From Streptomyces sp. G44 (GTDB lineage: Bacteria > Actinomycetota > Actinomycetes > Streptomycetales > Streptomycetaceae), in contig NZ_JAFEXF010000008.1 of NCBI RefSeq assembly GCF_016905445.1, forward strand, positions 29,846 through 93,845: a DNA stretch of 64,000 bases, read 5' to 3'. Numbering within the stretch: position 1 is the first letter of the stretch; each line of letters starts with the position of its first letter. Below, in pieces: positions 42,331-51,575 of the stretch. The notes under the pieces are model-generated. The model searched no databases and was not told where the DNA came from. It saw only the letters and a program-made list of their open reading frames with translations. The position numbers and the translations under genes were made by a program.

Positions 42331-43362
42331 CTAGGGGGTTGTCGTGGGGGTTATCAGGACGCTGGTGGATGTGCGGGCCACTACGTAGGAGTTGCCCTTG
42401 GTGGCCTTGGGGGGCAGGGGGACCCGGTGTTCGCCTGGTTCCAGGATCTCGTCGAAGATCTCGTGCACGTGGGTGCGGGACAGGCGGTCCATGCGGTAGG
42501 CGATCAGTTGGACCCGGCACGTCGAGGTGACCTCTAGACGCGCTGCCTCGCGGCACGCCGCGAGGGCGGTGAGGCGGCGTTGTGCCCGGGAGCTGCGGTC
42601 CAGGGCGTGTTCGATCTGGGCGACCAGGAGCGGGACGATCGGCGCGAGGCCGTCCACGTACGCCACCTCGGCCTCCGCCTGGTCGAACGCCGCGCGTACG
42701 GACCGCCGGGTCTCGTCGGGGACCGCGCGGCCGAAGGCGACGGCGCCGTAGGTGCGCAGCTCGTCCGGTGGGACGCCTGCCGCGTCCGCCGCGATCTCCG
42801 CGCCGATGCCGATCGTGCGCAGGGCCGCCGCCAGCTTGGCGAGGAGTGCGACGCGGGCGCCGATCAGCAGGACCCGGCGGCGGGTCCTCGGCTCGTCGGC
42901 GGTGAGCAACTGGCCGAGCGCTTCCCGGTATTCGGCGCCGCGGAAGCGGAAGGGCCCGATGCCGTGGTAGCCGTTGAGCTCCAGGTCGGCGGGTTCCGCC
43001 GTCTGCCAGGCGAAGTCGCGCCAGATGAAGTCGTCGCCGTCCGGGGCCGCTTCGATGACCGCGGTGACCGCGCCGCACGCCAGGTTCTCGCATTCGGGGC
43101 AGCCGTAGATGACGTAGCGCCCCTCGCGCAGCGGCGCCTCGGCTTCGAGGAGGAGTCGGCGTACGTGTGCCGTGAAGATGGCGGGCGGGATGTCGGCCGC
43201 CAGGGGCGACACCGCGTCGAGGTCGGAGAGCTGGAAGAGCAGGGGGCGCCCGTTCACGATGAAGTCGGTGAAGTCGCGGTGCACTTGGACGTCACCGTTG
43301 GCGAGGACTCCACCGGCACGCATGGCCGGTGCCAGACCGAAGGTCGCGTACTCGGCAGACAT
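42331..43362 (-). CDS. Conserved protein of unknown function (often called oxidoreductase)
   Basis: This 343-residue soluble protein starts MSAEYATFGLAPAMRAGGVLA. Residues 85-100 hold a Cys cluster, YGCPECENLACGAVTAVIE, that looks metal- or disulfide-forming. A central Rossmann-like segment RRRVLLIGARVALLAKLAAAL follows, and the C-terminus includes RTHVHEIFDEILEPGEHRVPLP. I do not recognise an enzyme motif, so the common oxidoreductase label is not supported by what I see. The start is preceded by a GGGGATACTCACCCC dyad. The gene is alone between the repeat array and the BCCT transporter. Confidence 0.8.
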   Translation of the reverse strand: MSAEYATFGLAPAMRAGGVLANGDVQVHRDFTDFIVNGRPLLFQLSDLDAVSPLAADIPPAIFTAHVRRLLLEAEAPLREGRYVIYGCPECENLACGAVTAVIEAAPDGDDFIWRDFAWQTAEPADLELNGYHGIGPFRFRGAEYREALGQLLTADEPRTRRRVLLIGARVALLAKLAAALRTIGIGAEIAADAAGVPPDELRTYGAVAFGRAVPDETRRSVRAAFDQAEAEVAYVDGLAPIVPLLVAQIEHALDRSSRAQRRLTALAACREAARLEVTSTCRVQLIAYRMDRLSRTHVHEIFDEILEPGEHRVPLPPKATKGNSYVVARTSTSVLITPTTTP

Positions 43363-43414
43363 GGGGTGAGTATCCCCACCGGACGGGTGATGTGAGCACG
43401 GCATGGCACATCCG

Positions 43415-43449
43415 CCGGTGGCGGCACGCGTCGCGCGTGCCGCCACCGG
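43415..43449 (-). terminator. 16-bp perfect hairpin, terminator of the BCCT gene
   Basis: CCGGTGGCGGCACGCG pairs exactly with 43434-43449 around a TCG loop, 5 nt past the transporter stop codon. Confidence 0.85.
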
Positions 43450-43454
43450 GGCGG

Positions 43455-45185
43455 TCAGGTGGTCTTGACCGGGGCGTTGTCCGTCTCCAGGCCGTCGCCG
43501 TCGTCGTCCTGGGCGGGACCGATGCGGATCTCGAAGTCCCCGTCGTACTGCGCGTGGCCCGCGATCACCGCCTTCTCGACGGCTTCCGTGCCGTGCTCGC
43601 CGCGCACGATCAGCGGGTCGTGGCGCAGGTCCCGCATGAGGGACACGCACATCCCGAGCATGACGAGCGTGAAGGGCGCGGCGGCCAGGATCGTGAGGTT
43701 GCGCAGGCCGGTCAGCGCGTCGTCCGAGCCGTCACCGATCAGCAGCATGATCGCCGCCACGGCGCCGGTCACCATGCCCCAGAAGACCACCACGAACCGG
43801 CCCGGTTCGAGCGCGCCCTTCTGGGAGAGCGTCCCCATGACGATCGACGCGGCGTCGGCGCCGGAGACGAAGAAGATGCCCACGAGGATCATCACCAGGA
43901 GGCTGGTGACGGTGGCGATCGGGTACTCGTGGAGCAGGCCGAAGAGCTGCGCCTCCGGGGTCGTCTCGCCCTTGAGGCCGCCGCGGTCGGCGACCGTCAT
44001 GGCGCTGCCGCCGAAGACCGCGAACCAGATGAGGCTGACCGTGCTCGGCACCAGGATGACGCCGCCGACGAACTGGCGGATCGTACGGCCGCGGCTGATC
44101 CGCGCGATGAACATGCCGACGAAGGGCGTCCAGGAGATCCACCAGGCCCAGTAGAAGACCGTCCAGCCGCTCAGCCACTCCGCGACGCCCTTGCCGCTGG
44201 AGGCCTCGGTGCGGCCGATCAGCTGGGGCAGGTCGTCGAGGTAGGCACCGATCGACGTCGGCAGCATGTCGAGCATGATGACGGTCGGGCCCGCGATGAA
44301 GACGAACACGACGAGCAGCAGCGCGAGCACCATGTTGGTGTTGGACAGCCACTGGATGCCCTTCTCCACACCGGAGACGGCGGACGCCACGAAGGCCAGG
44401 GTCAGCACGGCGATGATCACGACGAGCAGGCCGGTGCCCGCGTTCTCCATCCAGTCGAGCACCTCGATGCCACTGCCGATCTGCAGGGCACCGAGGCCGA
44501 GGGAGGCGGCCGAGCCGAAGAGGGTGGCGAAGATGGCCAGGATGTCGATGACCCGGCCCCAGACGCCGTGCGCGTGCTTCTTGCCGATGAGCGGTTCGAA
44601 GACGGCGCTGATGGTCTGGCGCCGGTTGCGCCGGAAGGTGCTGTAGGCGATGGCGAGACCCACGACCGCGTAGATCGCCCACGGGTGGAGCGTCCAGTGG
44701 AAGAGGGTGGTGGCCATCGACGTCTCCATCGCCGCGGCCGAGTCCGCCGGGTCGGTGCCCGGCGGTGGCGAGGTGAAGTGGGCCAGGGGCTCGCTCACCC
44801 CGTAGAACATCAGGCCGATGCCCATACCGGCGCTGAACATCATGGCGACCCAGGAGACGGTACGGAACTCCGGTTCCTCCCCCTCCTTGCCGAGGGTGAT
44901 CTTCCCGTACCGGCTGACGGCCAGCCAGAGCGCGAAGACCACGAACCCGGACGCGGTCAGCATGAAGAACCAGCCGCCGTTGTGCATCAGGCCGTTGAGC
45001 ATGTCCGTGGAGACGTCCTGCAACGAGTCCGTCGCCACCGCGCCCCAGATGACGAAGGCCAGGGTGAGTCCGGCGGTGACACCGAACACCACTCGGTCCG
45101 TGCTCGGGGACCGGCCGCCGGGGGCGGGCGCCATGATGTCCTGGGACCCTCCCCCGTCGTCCGCTTGTCGCTGATCCTGCGTCAC
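43455..45185 (-). CDS. BCCT family betaine/carnitine/choline transporter
   Basis: This is 576 residues from the GTG at 45185 (AAAGGTG upstream). The family motif GMGIGLMFYGVSEPLAHF and the signature VFYWAWWISWTPFVGMFIARISRG are present across about 12 membrane helices. The GMGIG sequence in TM3 favours sodium-coupled glycine-betaine-type transport over the CaiT antiporter type. The C-terminal tail is acidic. It probably takes up osmoprotectants. It is followed by a very strong terminator. Confidence 0.94.
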   Translation of the reverse strand: MTQDQRQADDGGGSQDIMAPAPGGRSPSTDRVVFGVTAGLTLAFVIWGAVATDSLQDVSTDMLNGLMHNGGWFFMLTASGFVVFALWLAVSRYGKITLGKEGEEPEFRTVSWVAMMFSAGMGIGLMFYGVSEPLAHFTSPPPGTDPADSAAAMETSMATTLFHWTLHPWAIYAVVGLAIAYSTFRRNRRQTISAVFEPLIGKKHAHGVWGRVIDILAIFATLFGSAASLGLGALQIGSGIEVLDWMENAGTGLLVVIIAVLTLAFVASAVSGVEKGIQWLSNTNMVLALLLVVFVFIAGPTVIMLDMLPTSIGAYLDDLPQLIGRTEASSGKGVAEWLSGWTVFYWAWWISWTPFVGMFIARISRGRTIRQFVGGVILVPSTVSLIWFAVFGGSAMTVADRGGLKGETTPEAQLFGLLHEYPIATVTSLLVMILVGIFFVSGADAASIVMGTLSQKGALEPGRFVVVFWGMVTGAVAAIMLLIGDGSDDALTGLRNLTILAAAPFTLVMLGMCVSLMRDLRHDPLIVRGEHGTEAVEKAVIAGHAQYDGDFEIRIGPAQDDDGDGLETDNAPVKTT

Positions 45186-45267
45186 AGGTGCACCTTTCAA
45201 AGGGTCGGACCGGTCGAGAGTTTGTTCTCCGCTACCCCCTACCACATGTGACGCGCATCTCATGCCC

Positions 45268-46548
45268 TCAACAGGCCATGTCGGGCCGAGCTGTGACCAT
45301 GTGATATGGCGCACGCTCGTCGAGCAGGAGCGGTACGAGTGCCCGCGCGGACTGCCGCAGCGGAACGTGGGCGCCGGACTTCTGGCGCTTCACCGTGACG
45401 CCGTGCAACGCCAGTTCGTCCTTGATGTCGGCGTACTGGGCGGCATCGAGGCGGTAGCCGCAGGGCGGGTCCTGGATGACCTCGGAGGGTTCGGCGGGGT
45501 CGTTGTCGGCGCCGCCCAGGTAGACCGGGCCGTGGTCGCGGTAGCCCTCGGCGCGGGCCGCGTCGGTGGCGCGCTCCAGACGGGCGCGCCGCTCGTCCGA
45601 GTAGTCGAGGAGGCCTTCCAGCGCGGAGAGCTGTGACGACACCCGGCGGCGGTTGTTGAGCGCCTCGTCCTTCTTCTCGGCCTCGGTGACGGCGTCGACG
45701 CGGCTCTCTATGAGCAGGCCCGCCGCGTGCTTGATGCCGGAGACGTTGCGCAGGATGCGCTCCTGGCCGTCGCCCGCGGTCTGCTTGATCGGTTCGCCGG
45801 TGACGGGGTCGGTCCAGATGCCGTAGGTGCCGGTGGTGTACCCGTCGGCCTCCGCGGCCGGCCGCACGTACGCCTTCGACAGGGTCCGCGCCTCGTTGTG
45901 CACCGCCTCGTCGGTGTTGAGGTTGCGCGGCCAGAGGTCGAAGAGGTCCTTGTCGTAGTACTTGGGGGTGGAGCCGTACTCGTGCAGGTCGTAGATGACG
46001 TCCGGCCTGTGGTCGCGGATCACGGCGGCCAGGGCGCGGCCCTCCGCGGTCTTCAGGGCGATGTGGTCGCGGTTGATGTCGACGCCGTCTGAGTTGCCGC
46101 GGGTGTCGGCGGCGCGGCCGTCCGGGTTGGCGGTGGGGACGACGAGGAGCGTGGTGCGCTCCAGGAAGCGCCGGGTCTTCCTGTCCTTCGCGTACGCCAG
46201 GTCGCGGATGGTCGACAGGCAGGCCTCGCGGCCCGAGGGTTCGTCGCCGTGCTGGCTGCATATCAGCAATATGACGCTCTTCGTGGGGCGTTCGCCCATG
46301 CGGACCAGTTGCAGGGGCCGGTCCTGCCGGGTGGTGCCGATGCGGGATACGGAGACCCGGTCGGTCACCTTGTCGACGGTGGCCAGGAGCCGCTGTTCCT
46401 CCGGCAGGCTGGTCCAGCGGGCGCCGTCGCTCTCCTCGAAGCCGGTACGAGGTGGAGTCGGCGTCGCCTGGGCGGGCGCCGTCAGGAACGGCGCGGCGAG
46501 CGCGGCGGTGGCGCAGGCCAGTGCCAGGGTGCGGATGCGCGGTGTCAT
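45268..46548 (-). CDS. Secreted M14 zinc carboxypeptidase
   Basis: The 426-residue protein has a signal peptide (LALACATAALAAPFLTAPAQA). The zinc ligands are H100 and E103 in SQHGDEPSG and H189 in YDLHEYGS. NPDGR and GVDINRDH are substrate-binding positions of the M14 family. It should remove C-terminal residues or act on cell-wall peptides outside the cell. Its ATG overlaps the stop of the upstream dipeptidyl-peptidase gene (ATGA), so both secreted peptidases are made together. Confidence 0.93.
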   Translation of the reverse strand: MTPRIRTLALACATAALAAPFLTAPAQATPTPPRTGFEESDGARWTSLPEEQRLLATVDKVTDRVSVSRIGTTRQDRPLQLVRMGERPTKSVILLICSQHGDEPSGREACLSTIRDLAYAKDRKTRRFLERTTLLVVPTANPDGRAADTRGNSDGVDINRDHIALKTAEGRALAAVIRDHRPDVIYDLHEYGSTPKYYDKDLFDLWPRNLNTDEAVHNEARTLSKAYVRPAAEADGYTTGTYGIWTDPVTGEPIKQTAGDGQERILRNVSGIKHAAGLLIESRVDAVTEAEKKDEALNNRRRVSSQLSALEGLLDYSDERRARLERATDAARAEGYRDHGPVYLGGADNDPAEPSEVIQDPPCGYRLDAAQYADIKDELALHGVTVKRQKSGAHVPLRQSARALVPLLLDERAPYHMVTARPDMAC

Positions 46549-48503
46549 GAAGTACGGCCTCCCGGGAGGGGGTTGAGCGGACGCGGCGGGGCCACGCCGT
46601 CGAGACGGGACTGGCGGGGGGTGACGGACGCGGTGCTGGTGAACGCCTTCGCGCCGCCGACCAGCGGCACCTTCGCCCAGGTGCGGGCGAGGTCGAGGGT
46701 GAGGGTCGGCCTGTCGGCGGGCGGTTCGATGAGGTTCTTGTCGGTGCCGGCGACGATCAGCGCGAGGCGGTGCCCCTGGGGCACGACGTGGTCGCTCGCG
46801 GCGAGGTCGAGGGTGATGGTGTGGGGCTTGCCCGGGGTGAGCGGCCGGCCGCGGTCCGCGTCGGCCCAGTGGCCGAGGTCGGCCCAGCCCCGGCTGAAGA
46901 CCGTGTGGTCGACGGCGGTGGTCTTCGCCTCCGTCTCCTTGAAACAGGCGCTGTCACCGGTGGTGCTCCCGCCCCAGCAGGTGCGTTCGGGGAGCGTGGT
47001 GATGCCCTCGTCGTCGTGGGCGTAGTCGCGGATGGTGGCGGGGCCGAGGTCGACGAGGACGGCGGAGAGGTGGGCGGTGCGGGTGGTGGGGGTGGCGGTG
47101 ACCGTCACCCGGGAGGAGCCGGACAGGCGCAGGTCGCGGGCGAGCGGCGCGCTGACGAAGCCGGCCTTGGCGAGGGTGGCGGTGTGGACGGTCGCGGCCC
47201 AGTCGGTCTCGCTCAGCCCGGGGTCGTCGGTGAAGGTCTCGGTGCCCCTGCCGGGGCGCGGGCCGAGCGTGCCGACGCCGGGTGAAGTGCCTTTGGCGGG
47301 GCGGAGCTTGACGGTGTCCGTGCCGCGCGGGGGCCAGACGCGGTCGGTGGTCCAGCGGCCGGGGGCGCGCTCGATGTCGGCCATCGGTTCCCGGTCGACG
47401 CCGTTGTCGATGCCGAGGAGTTCGTGGTCGAACCAGCGGTGCAGGGTGCGCACCCAGTGGGCCCTGCGGAGGTCGAAGGGGTCGACGTGGCCGGCCTGGC
47501 TGAGCCAGAGCTTGCGGTCGACGCCGTTCTCGGCGAGGGCGTCCCACCACTGGCCGAAGTGCTTGGTGCGGACGTTGAGGTCCTGCATGCCGTGGACGGC
47601 GAAGACGCTGGCCCGCACCTTGCCGGCGTCCGGGACGTGATCCCGCTCGCTCCACAGGCGGGTCCAGTCGCCGCTGCGGGGCGCGCCCTCGACCAGGCGC
47701 TGCTTGACGGCGCCGCAGCGGGCGCGGGCCTCGGGGCTCTCCACGGCCCTCGCCAGGCCGTCGGGGCCGCTGCGGAAGAGCGGGGCGCCCTTGGCGAAGT
47801 AGTAGTCGTACCAGGAGGAGATGGCGCCGATCGGCACGATCGTCTTCAGGCCCTTGACGCCGGTGGCGGCCACGCCGTTGGCGACGGTGCCGTCATAGCT
47901 CTTGCCGATCATGCCGGTTCGGCCGTTGCTCCAGGCGGCGTGGGCGCGTTCGTCTCCGGTACGGCCGGTGTAGCCGCGGGCGCGGCCGTTCAGCCAGTCG
48001 ACCACGGCCTTGGCCGACTGGACGTCGGAGCGGCCGCCGATGTCCACGCAGCCGTCGGAGCGATTCGTTCCGGCCAGGTCCACGGCGACATAGCCGTAGC
48101 CGCGCGGTACGAAGTAGTTGTCGTAGTGGAGCGGGAAGCGGACGGGGTCGCCATTGGCGTCGTACGTCTTCTTCTGGCTCTCGTTGCCGCGCCCGCAGCA
48201 CGCGTAGTACGGGCTGGCGTCCATGATCACCGGGATGCGGCGGCCGGTGCGGTCCGTTTCGCGGGGGCGGATGATGTCGACGGCGACGCGGTCGGTCCTG
48301 CCGTCCGCGTCGCCGTCGATCCTGGTGTCGACCCATACGGATTCGCGTATGGCGTCCTCGTACGAGTACACGGGCCGGCTCTCGCCCTGCGCCCCCGAGG
48401 CCCGTGCGGCGGCCGGGGACATGGGGGTGGCCAGCAGGGCGGCGAGGGCCGCCGTCAGCAGCGCTCTCCAGAGGAGGCGGGTGCCTCGCGCACGTATCGG
48501 CAT
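46545..48503 (-). CDS. Secreted Xaa-Pro dipeptidyl-peptidase (S15)
   Basis: This is 652 residues from the ATG at 48503, with a signal peptide ending near MSPAAARA. The catalytic Ser is S202 in GMIGKSYDGTVANG. The Asp is probably in HGMQDLNV and the His in QAGHVDPFDL. The C-terminal jelly-roll domain ends with GHRLALIVAGTDKN. It cleaves dipeptides after Pro from extracellular peptides. It forms a two-gene operon with the M14 peptidase and is divergent from a third peptidase gene at 48709. Confidence 0.94.
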   Translation of the reverse strand: MPIRARGTRLLWRALLTAALAALLATPMSPAAARASGAQGESRPVYSYEDAIRESVWVDTRIDGDADGRTDRVAVDIIRPRETDRTGRRIPVIMDASPYYACCGRGNESQKKTYDANGDPVRFPLHYDNYFVPRGYGYVAVDLAGTNRSDGCVDIGGRSDVQSAKAVVDWLNGRARGYTGRTGDERAHAAWSNGRTGMIGKSYDGTVANGVAATGVKGLKTIVPIGAISSWYDYYFAKGAPLFRSGPDGLARAVESPEARARCGAVKQRLVEGAPRSGDWTRLWSERDHVPDAGKVRASVFAVHGMQDLNVRTKHFGQWWDALAENGVDRKLWLSQAGHVDPFDLRRAHWVRTLHRWFDHELLGIDNGVDREPMADIERAPGRWTTDRVWPPRGTDTVKLRPAKGTSPGVGTLGPRPGRGTETFTDDPGLSETDWAATVHTATLAKAGFVSAPLARDLRLSGSSRVTVTATPTTRTAHLSAVLVDLGPATIRDYAHDDEGITTLPERTCWGGSTTGDSACFKETEAKTTAVDHTVFSRGWADLGHWADADRGRPLTPGKPHTITLDLAASDHVVPQGHRLALIVAGTDKNLIEPPADRPTLTLDLARTWAKVPLVGGAKAFTSTASVTPRQSRLDGVAPPRPLNPLPGGRTS

Positions 48504-48510
48504 GGCGCGG

Positions 48511-48538
48511 AAGGTACACCGGTGAACTGCCGTGCGAA
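48511..48538 (-). promoter_or_regulatory. Promoter of the peptidase operon, probably leaderless
   Basis: On the minus strand a -10 box TACCTT (48511-48516) lies 7 nt before the ATG, and a -35 box TTCGCA (48533-48538) lies 16 nt further upstream. Confidence 0.5.
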
Positions 48539-48708
48539 CAGAGGGCCGCACCCGGACCGGGCCGAGCGCATGGGACATCACGGCACATGTCGGCCGAATG
48601 GCGATCGTGTGACAACAGCGACCATGGACATGACGCATGAGGGAGGGGCTGAATAGGCTCACCGATCAAGACGAACCGATCTTGAGCCCCTACGACTTGG
48701 AGCTTGAC

Positions 48709-50244
48709 GTGCACCGCAGACTCATCGCCCCGGGCGCGCTTGCGGCCTCCCTCGCGCTGCTGGCGATCCCGGCATCGGCCGCGGACTTCTCCCCCGGGGC
48801 CCCGGGCATCGGCGATCCCTATTACCCGGCAAGCGGCAATGGCGGTTACGACGTCTCACACTACGACCTGAGGCTGAAGTACCAGCCCGCGACCGACCTC
48901 CTCGAAGGCACGGCGACGATCAACGCCCGGACCACGCAGAACCTTTCGCGCTTCAACCTCGACCTCGGCCTCAAAGCCTCCGAGGTGCGGGTCAACGGCA
49001 AGAAGGCGAAGTTCGAGAAGACCGGTGACCAGGAGCTGGAGATCACCCCGGCCGCGGGCCTCGCCAAGGGCACGCCGGTCACCGTCGTCGTGCGGTACAC
49101 GGGCAAGCCGTCCGAGCTGAAGATCGGCGGCTACACGGCCTGGCACCGCACGCCGGACGGCGGCGTCGCGGCGCAGGAGCCGGAGGCCGCCGCGTGGTGG
49201 TTCCCCTCCAACGACCACCCGCTGGACAAGGCGACGTACGACGTGTCGGTCTCGGTGCCCGACGGCACCCAGGCCATTTCCAACGGCGTCCTACAGTCGC
49301 AGAGTTCCCGTCTCGGCTGGACCCGCTTCAACTGGCGCTCCAACAAGCCGCAGGCCAGCTACCTCGCCACGCTCGCGGTCGGCAAGTTCGACATCACGAC
49401 CGACAAGACCGAGAGCGGCCTGCCGGTCCTCAACGCCTACAGCAAGGACCTCGGCGACAACGCGGGTGCGGCGCGGGCCAGCATCGAGCGGACGACCGAG
49501 GTCGCGGAGTGGCTGGAGACGGTCTTCGGGACGTATCCGTTCAACGCGCTCGGCGGGTACGTCCCGAACGTGAAGAGCAGCTACGCCCTGGAGACTCAGA
49601 CGCGGCCCTTCTACAGCCCGGCCGCGTTCGCGAACGGCTCCAACGCCTCCATCGTCGTCCATGAGCTGGCCCACCAGTGGTACGGCGACAGCGTCTCCGT
49701 GCACCACTGGAAGGACATCTGGGTCAACGAGGGCTTCGCCCGCTACAGCCAGTGGCTGTGGTCGGAGAAGGAGGGCGAGGGTACGGCGCAGGAGCTCGCG
49801 GACTACGTGTACGCGCAGCGGGGCGCCGACGACCCGTTCTGGACGGTCAAGCCGGGCGATCCGGGGCCGGACAAGCAGTTCCACATCGCGGTCTACGACC
49901 GGGGCGCGCTCGCCCTCCAGGCGCTGCGCAACGAGATCGGCGACGAGGACTTCTTCGCCATCCTCAAGGGCTGGCCGCAGCAGTTCGCGTACGGCAACGC
50001 CAAGGTGGGCGACTTCGTCAAGTACGCCGAGAGGATCTCGGGCAAGCCGCTCGCCGAGCTCTTCGACACCTGGCTGTACCAGCCGTCGCGGCCGGACGCG
50101 CCCACCGCGCGGGACGCCGGGTTCGCCCGCTCGTCCGCCGCGCCGGTGAAGCCGAAGTCGTGGAAGCAGATCGCCGACACGAACGGTGTGCACGATCACG
50201 GGGCCGGGCAGGGTGCGAAGCATGGCCGTGGGCACAAGCACTGA
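48709..50244 (+). CDS. Secreted M1 family metallopeptidase
   Basis: This is 511 residues from the GTG at 48709 (GGAG 6 nt upstream), with a signal peptide cleaved after PASA at about residue 24. The zinc motif is HELAHQWYGD (318-327), with the distant Glu (E341) in WVNEGFARYSQWL. The usual GAMEN exopeptidase motif is replaced by YALETQ, so N-terminal recognition may differ from classic aminopeptidase N. The C-terminal helical domain is short, and the tail is His-rich. It probably acts with the divergent peptidases on extracellular peptides. Confidence 0.94.
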   Translation: MHRRLIAPGALAASLALLAIPASAADFSPGAPGIGDPYYPASGNGGYDVSHYDLRLKYQPATDLLEGTATINARTTQNLSRFNLDLGLKASEVRVNGKKAKFEKTGDQELEITPAAGLAKGTPVTVVVRYTGKPSELKIGGYTAWHRTPDGGVAAQEPEAAAWWFPSNDHPLDKATYDVSVSVPDGTQAISNGVLQSQSSRLGWTRFNWRSNKPQASYLATLAVGKFDITTDKTESGLPVLNAYSKDLGDNAGAARASIERTTEVAEWLETVFGTYPFNALGGYVPNVKSSYALETQTRPFYSPAAFANGSNASIVVHELAHQWYGDSVSVHHWKDIWVNEGFARYSQWLWSEKEGEGTAQELADYVYAQRGADDPFWTVKPGDPGPDKQFHIAVYDRGALALQALRNEIGDEDFFAILKGWPQQFAYGNAKVGDFVKYAERISGKPLAELFDTWLYQPSRPDAPTARDAGFARSSAAPVKPKSWKQIADTNGVHDHGAGQGAKHGRGHKH

Positions 50245-50275
50245 CCGCGGTCCGACGTACTGACGCCGTGAGGTG

Positions 50276-50309
50276 CCGCGCCGCTCGGGCTCAATGCCGG
50301 GCGGCGCGG
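50276..50309. terminator. Convergent hairpin between M1 peptidase and MpaB genes
   Basis: CCGCGCCGC pairs with GCGGCGCGG around a 16-nt loop. The right arm overlaps the last codons of the leftward oxygenase gene. Confidence 0.6.
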
Positions 50310-51319
50310 TGCCGCGCGCGGGCCCGCCGCGCGAGCGGCAGATAGCGCAGCCGCTCCGGGAGCAGGGGCACCAGCGTCTGGACCGCCAGGCCGAAGCGGC
50401 GCAGGGCGCGCTCTTGGCGGGCCGTCCAGGGCAGGCCGAGCGCCCGCCGCGCGTCCGGGGGCATCAGGCCGATCGTGATGAAGCGGCGGAAGCGGGCCAG
50501 CGGGGGCATCAGGAGCGGCCACAGGGCCCTGAGCAGGACGCGTACGGGGCGCGGGCCCCGGTCCGGCGGTGGTACGGGCGCGGCGGCGGTGGTCAGTTCG
50601 CGGGCGACGGCCGTCAGTTCGAGTTCGTCGGCCAGGACCTTGCGGTAGTACGGCCAGAACTCCTCCGGCGTCCGGGGCATGTCCCGGTCGTGGATGCCGA
50701 GGATCCGCCCGACCTGGAGCCACTCCGCGTAGAGTTGCCGCTCCTGTGCCTCGGTGAAGGGGCGGCCGAGGTAGCGCTGCGCGTGCCGGTAGACGGGGAA
50801 CCCCGTGGCGTGGACCCAGGCGTACGGGGCGGGCATGAGCGCGTGGTAGCGGCGGCCGCGGGTGTCCGTGCCCTGGATCGCGCGGTGCAGCGCGCGGAGC
50901 CTGCGGCCTTCCGCGGCGGCCTCGTCGCCGCCGTACACCCACAGCAAAACCGAACGCAGCGAGCGCTCACCCCGGCTCCACGGGTCGGTCCGGAACACGG
51001 AGTACGCGTCGACACCGGCACCGACCGCGGGGTGCGCGACCTGCATGGTCAACGCGGAGGGCAGCATCAGGAGTGCGCGGATGTCGCCCGCGATGGTCCA
51101 GAGGATGCCGCCGGGTGGGGGTGGGGCTGGGGTGGGGTCCGGGGGGCGGGGAGGGTGGCCGGTGGTGGCGTCGGGGGCTTCGCCGGCGTGGGAGTGGTCA
51201 TCGCCGTCAGAGGAGTCGCGGGCGTCGCAGCTCGCGTGGTTCTCACGGCCGACGCTGCCGTCGCGATGCTCCCCGGCAGCCAGGGCACCGCGGCCGTCGC
51301 GGTCATGGGCGGGCTGCAT
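50291..51319 (-). CDS. MpaB-type oxygenase (DUF2236 family)
   Basis: The 342-residue protein has GAGGAG 8 nt before the ATG. The first 70 residues are a low-complexity, Asp/Pro-rich leader. The domain itself starts near LWTIAGDIRALLMLPSALTMQVAHPAVGAGVDAYS. His residues in MQVAHPAV, WVHATGFPVY and the following segment may bind the heme or iron expected in this family, which includes latex-clearing proteins and the fungal MpaB oxygenase. The substrate is unknown. Confidence 0.88.
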   Translation of the reverse strand: MQPAHDRDGRGALAAGEHRDGSVGRENHASCDARDSSDGDDHSHAGEAPDATTGHPPRPPDPTPAPPPPGGILWTIAGDIRALLMLPSALTMQVAHPAVGAGVDAYSVFRTDPWSRGERSLRSVLLWVYGGDEAAAEGRRLRALHRAIQGTDTRGRRYHALMPAPYAWVHATGFPVYRHAQRYLGRPFTEAQERQLYAEWLQVGRILGIHDRDMPRTPEEFWPYYRKVLADELELTAVARELTTAAAPVPPPDRGPRPVRVLLRALWPLLMPPLARFRRFITIGLMPPDARRALGLPWTARQERALRRFGLAVQTLVPLLPERLRYLPLARRARARHRAARH

Positions 51320-51575
51320 GCGACGTGCTCCTCGGCCGTGCGGGGCCGGGCCCGGCCGCCGAAGCGCCTGTGGTCTGCGGTTCCGTGCCCGGATGGTGCG
51401 TGTTTCCAGTATGCGACGGGCCGGGCGGAGGAGGACGGGGCGTCGCCCGTCGTGCCGCGGCCGGGTACGCGCCCGGCCGAAGGCCCCGCCGCCACCCGCG
51501 TCAGGTCACCGCACGGCGGCGGACATCTCACCGACGCGGCGGCATACCCCTCACGTCACCGCAGGGCGGCGAACC

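Noticed and set aside
40246..42537. A plus-strand open frame crossing the 44-bp repeats
   Set aside because: It is antisense to the ABC-F gene, then runs through repeats. A 44-nt period is not a multiple of three, so the repeated peptide would change frame each unit.
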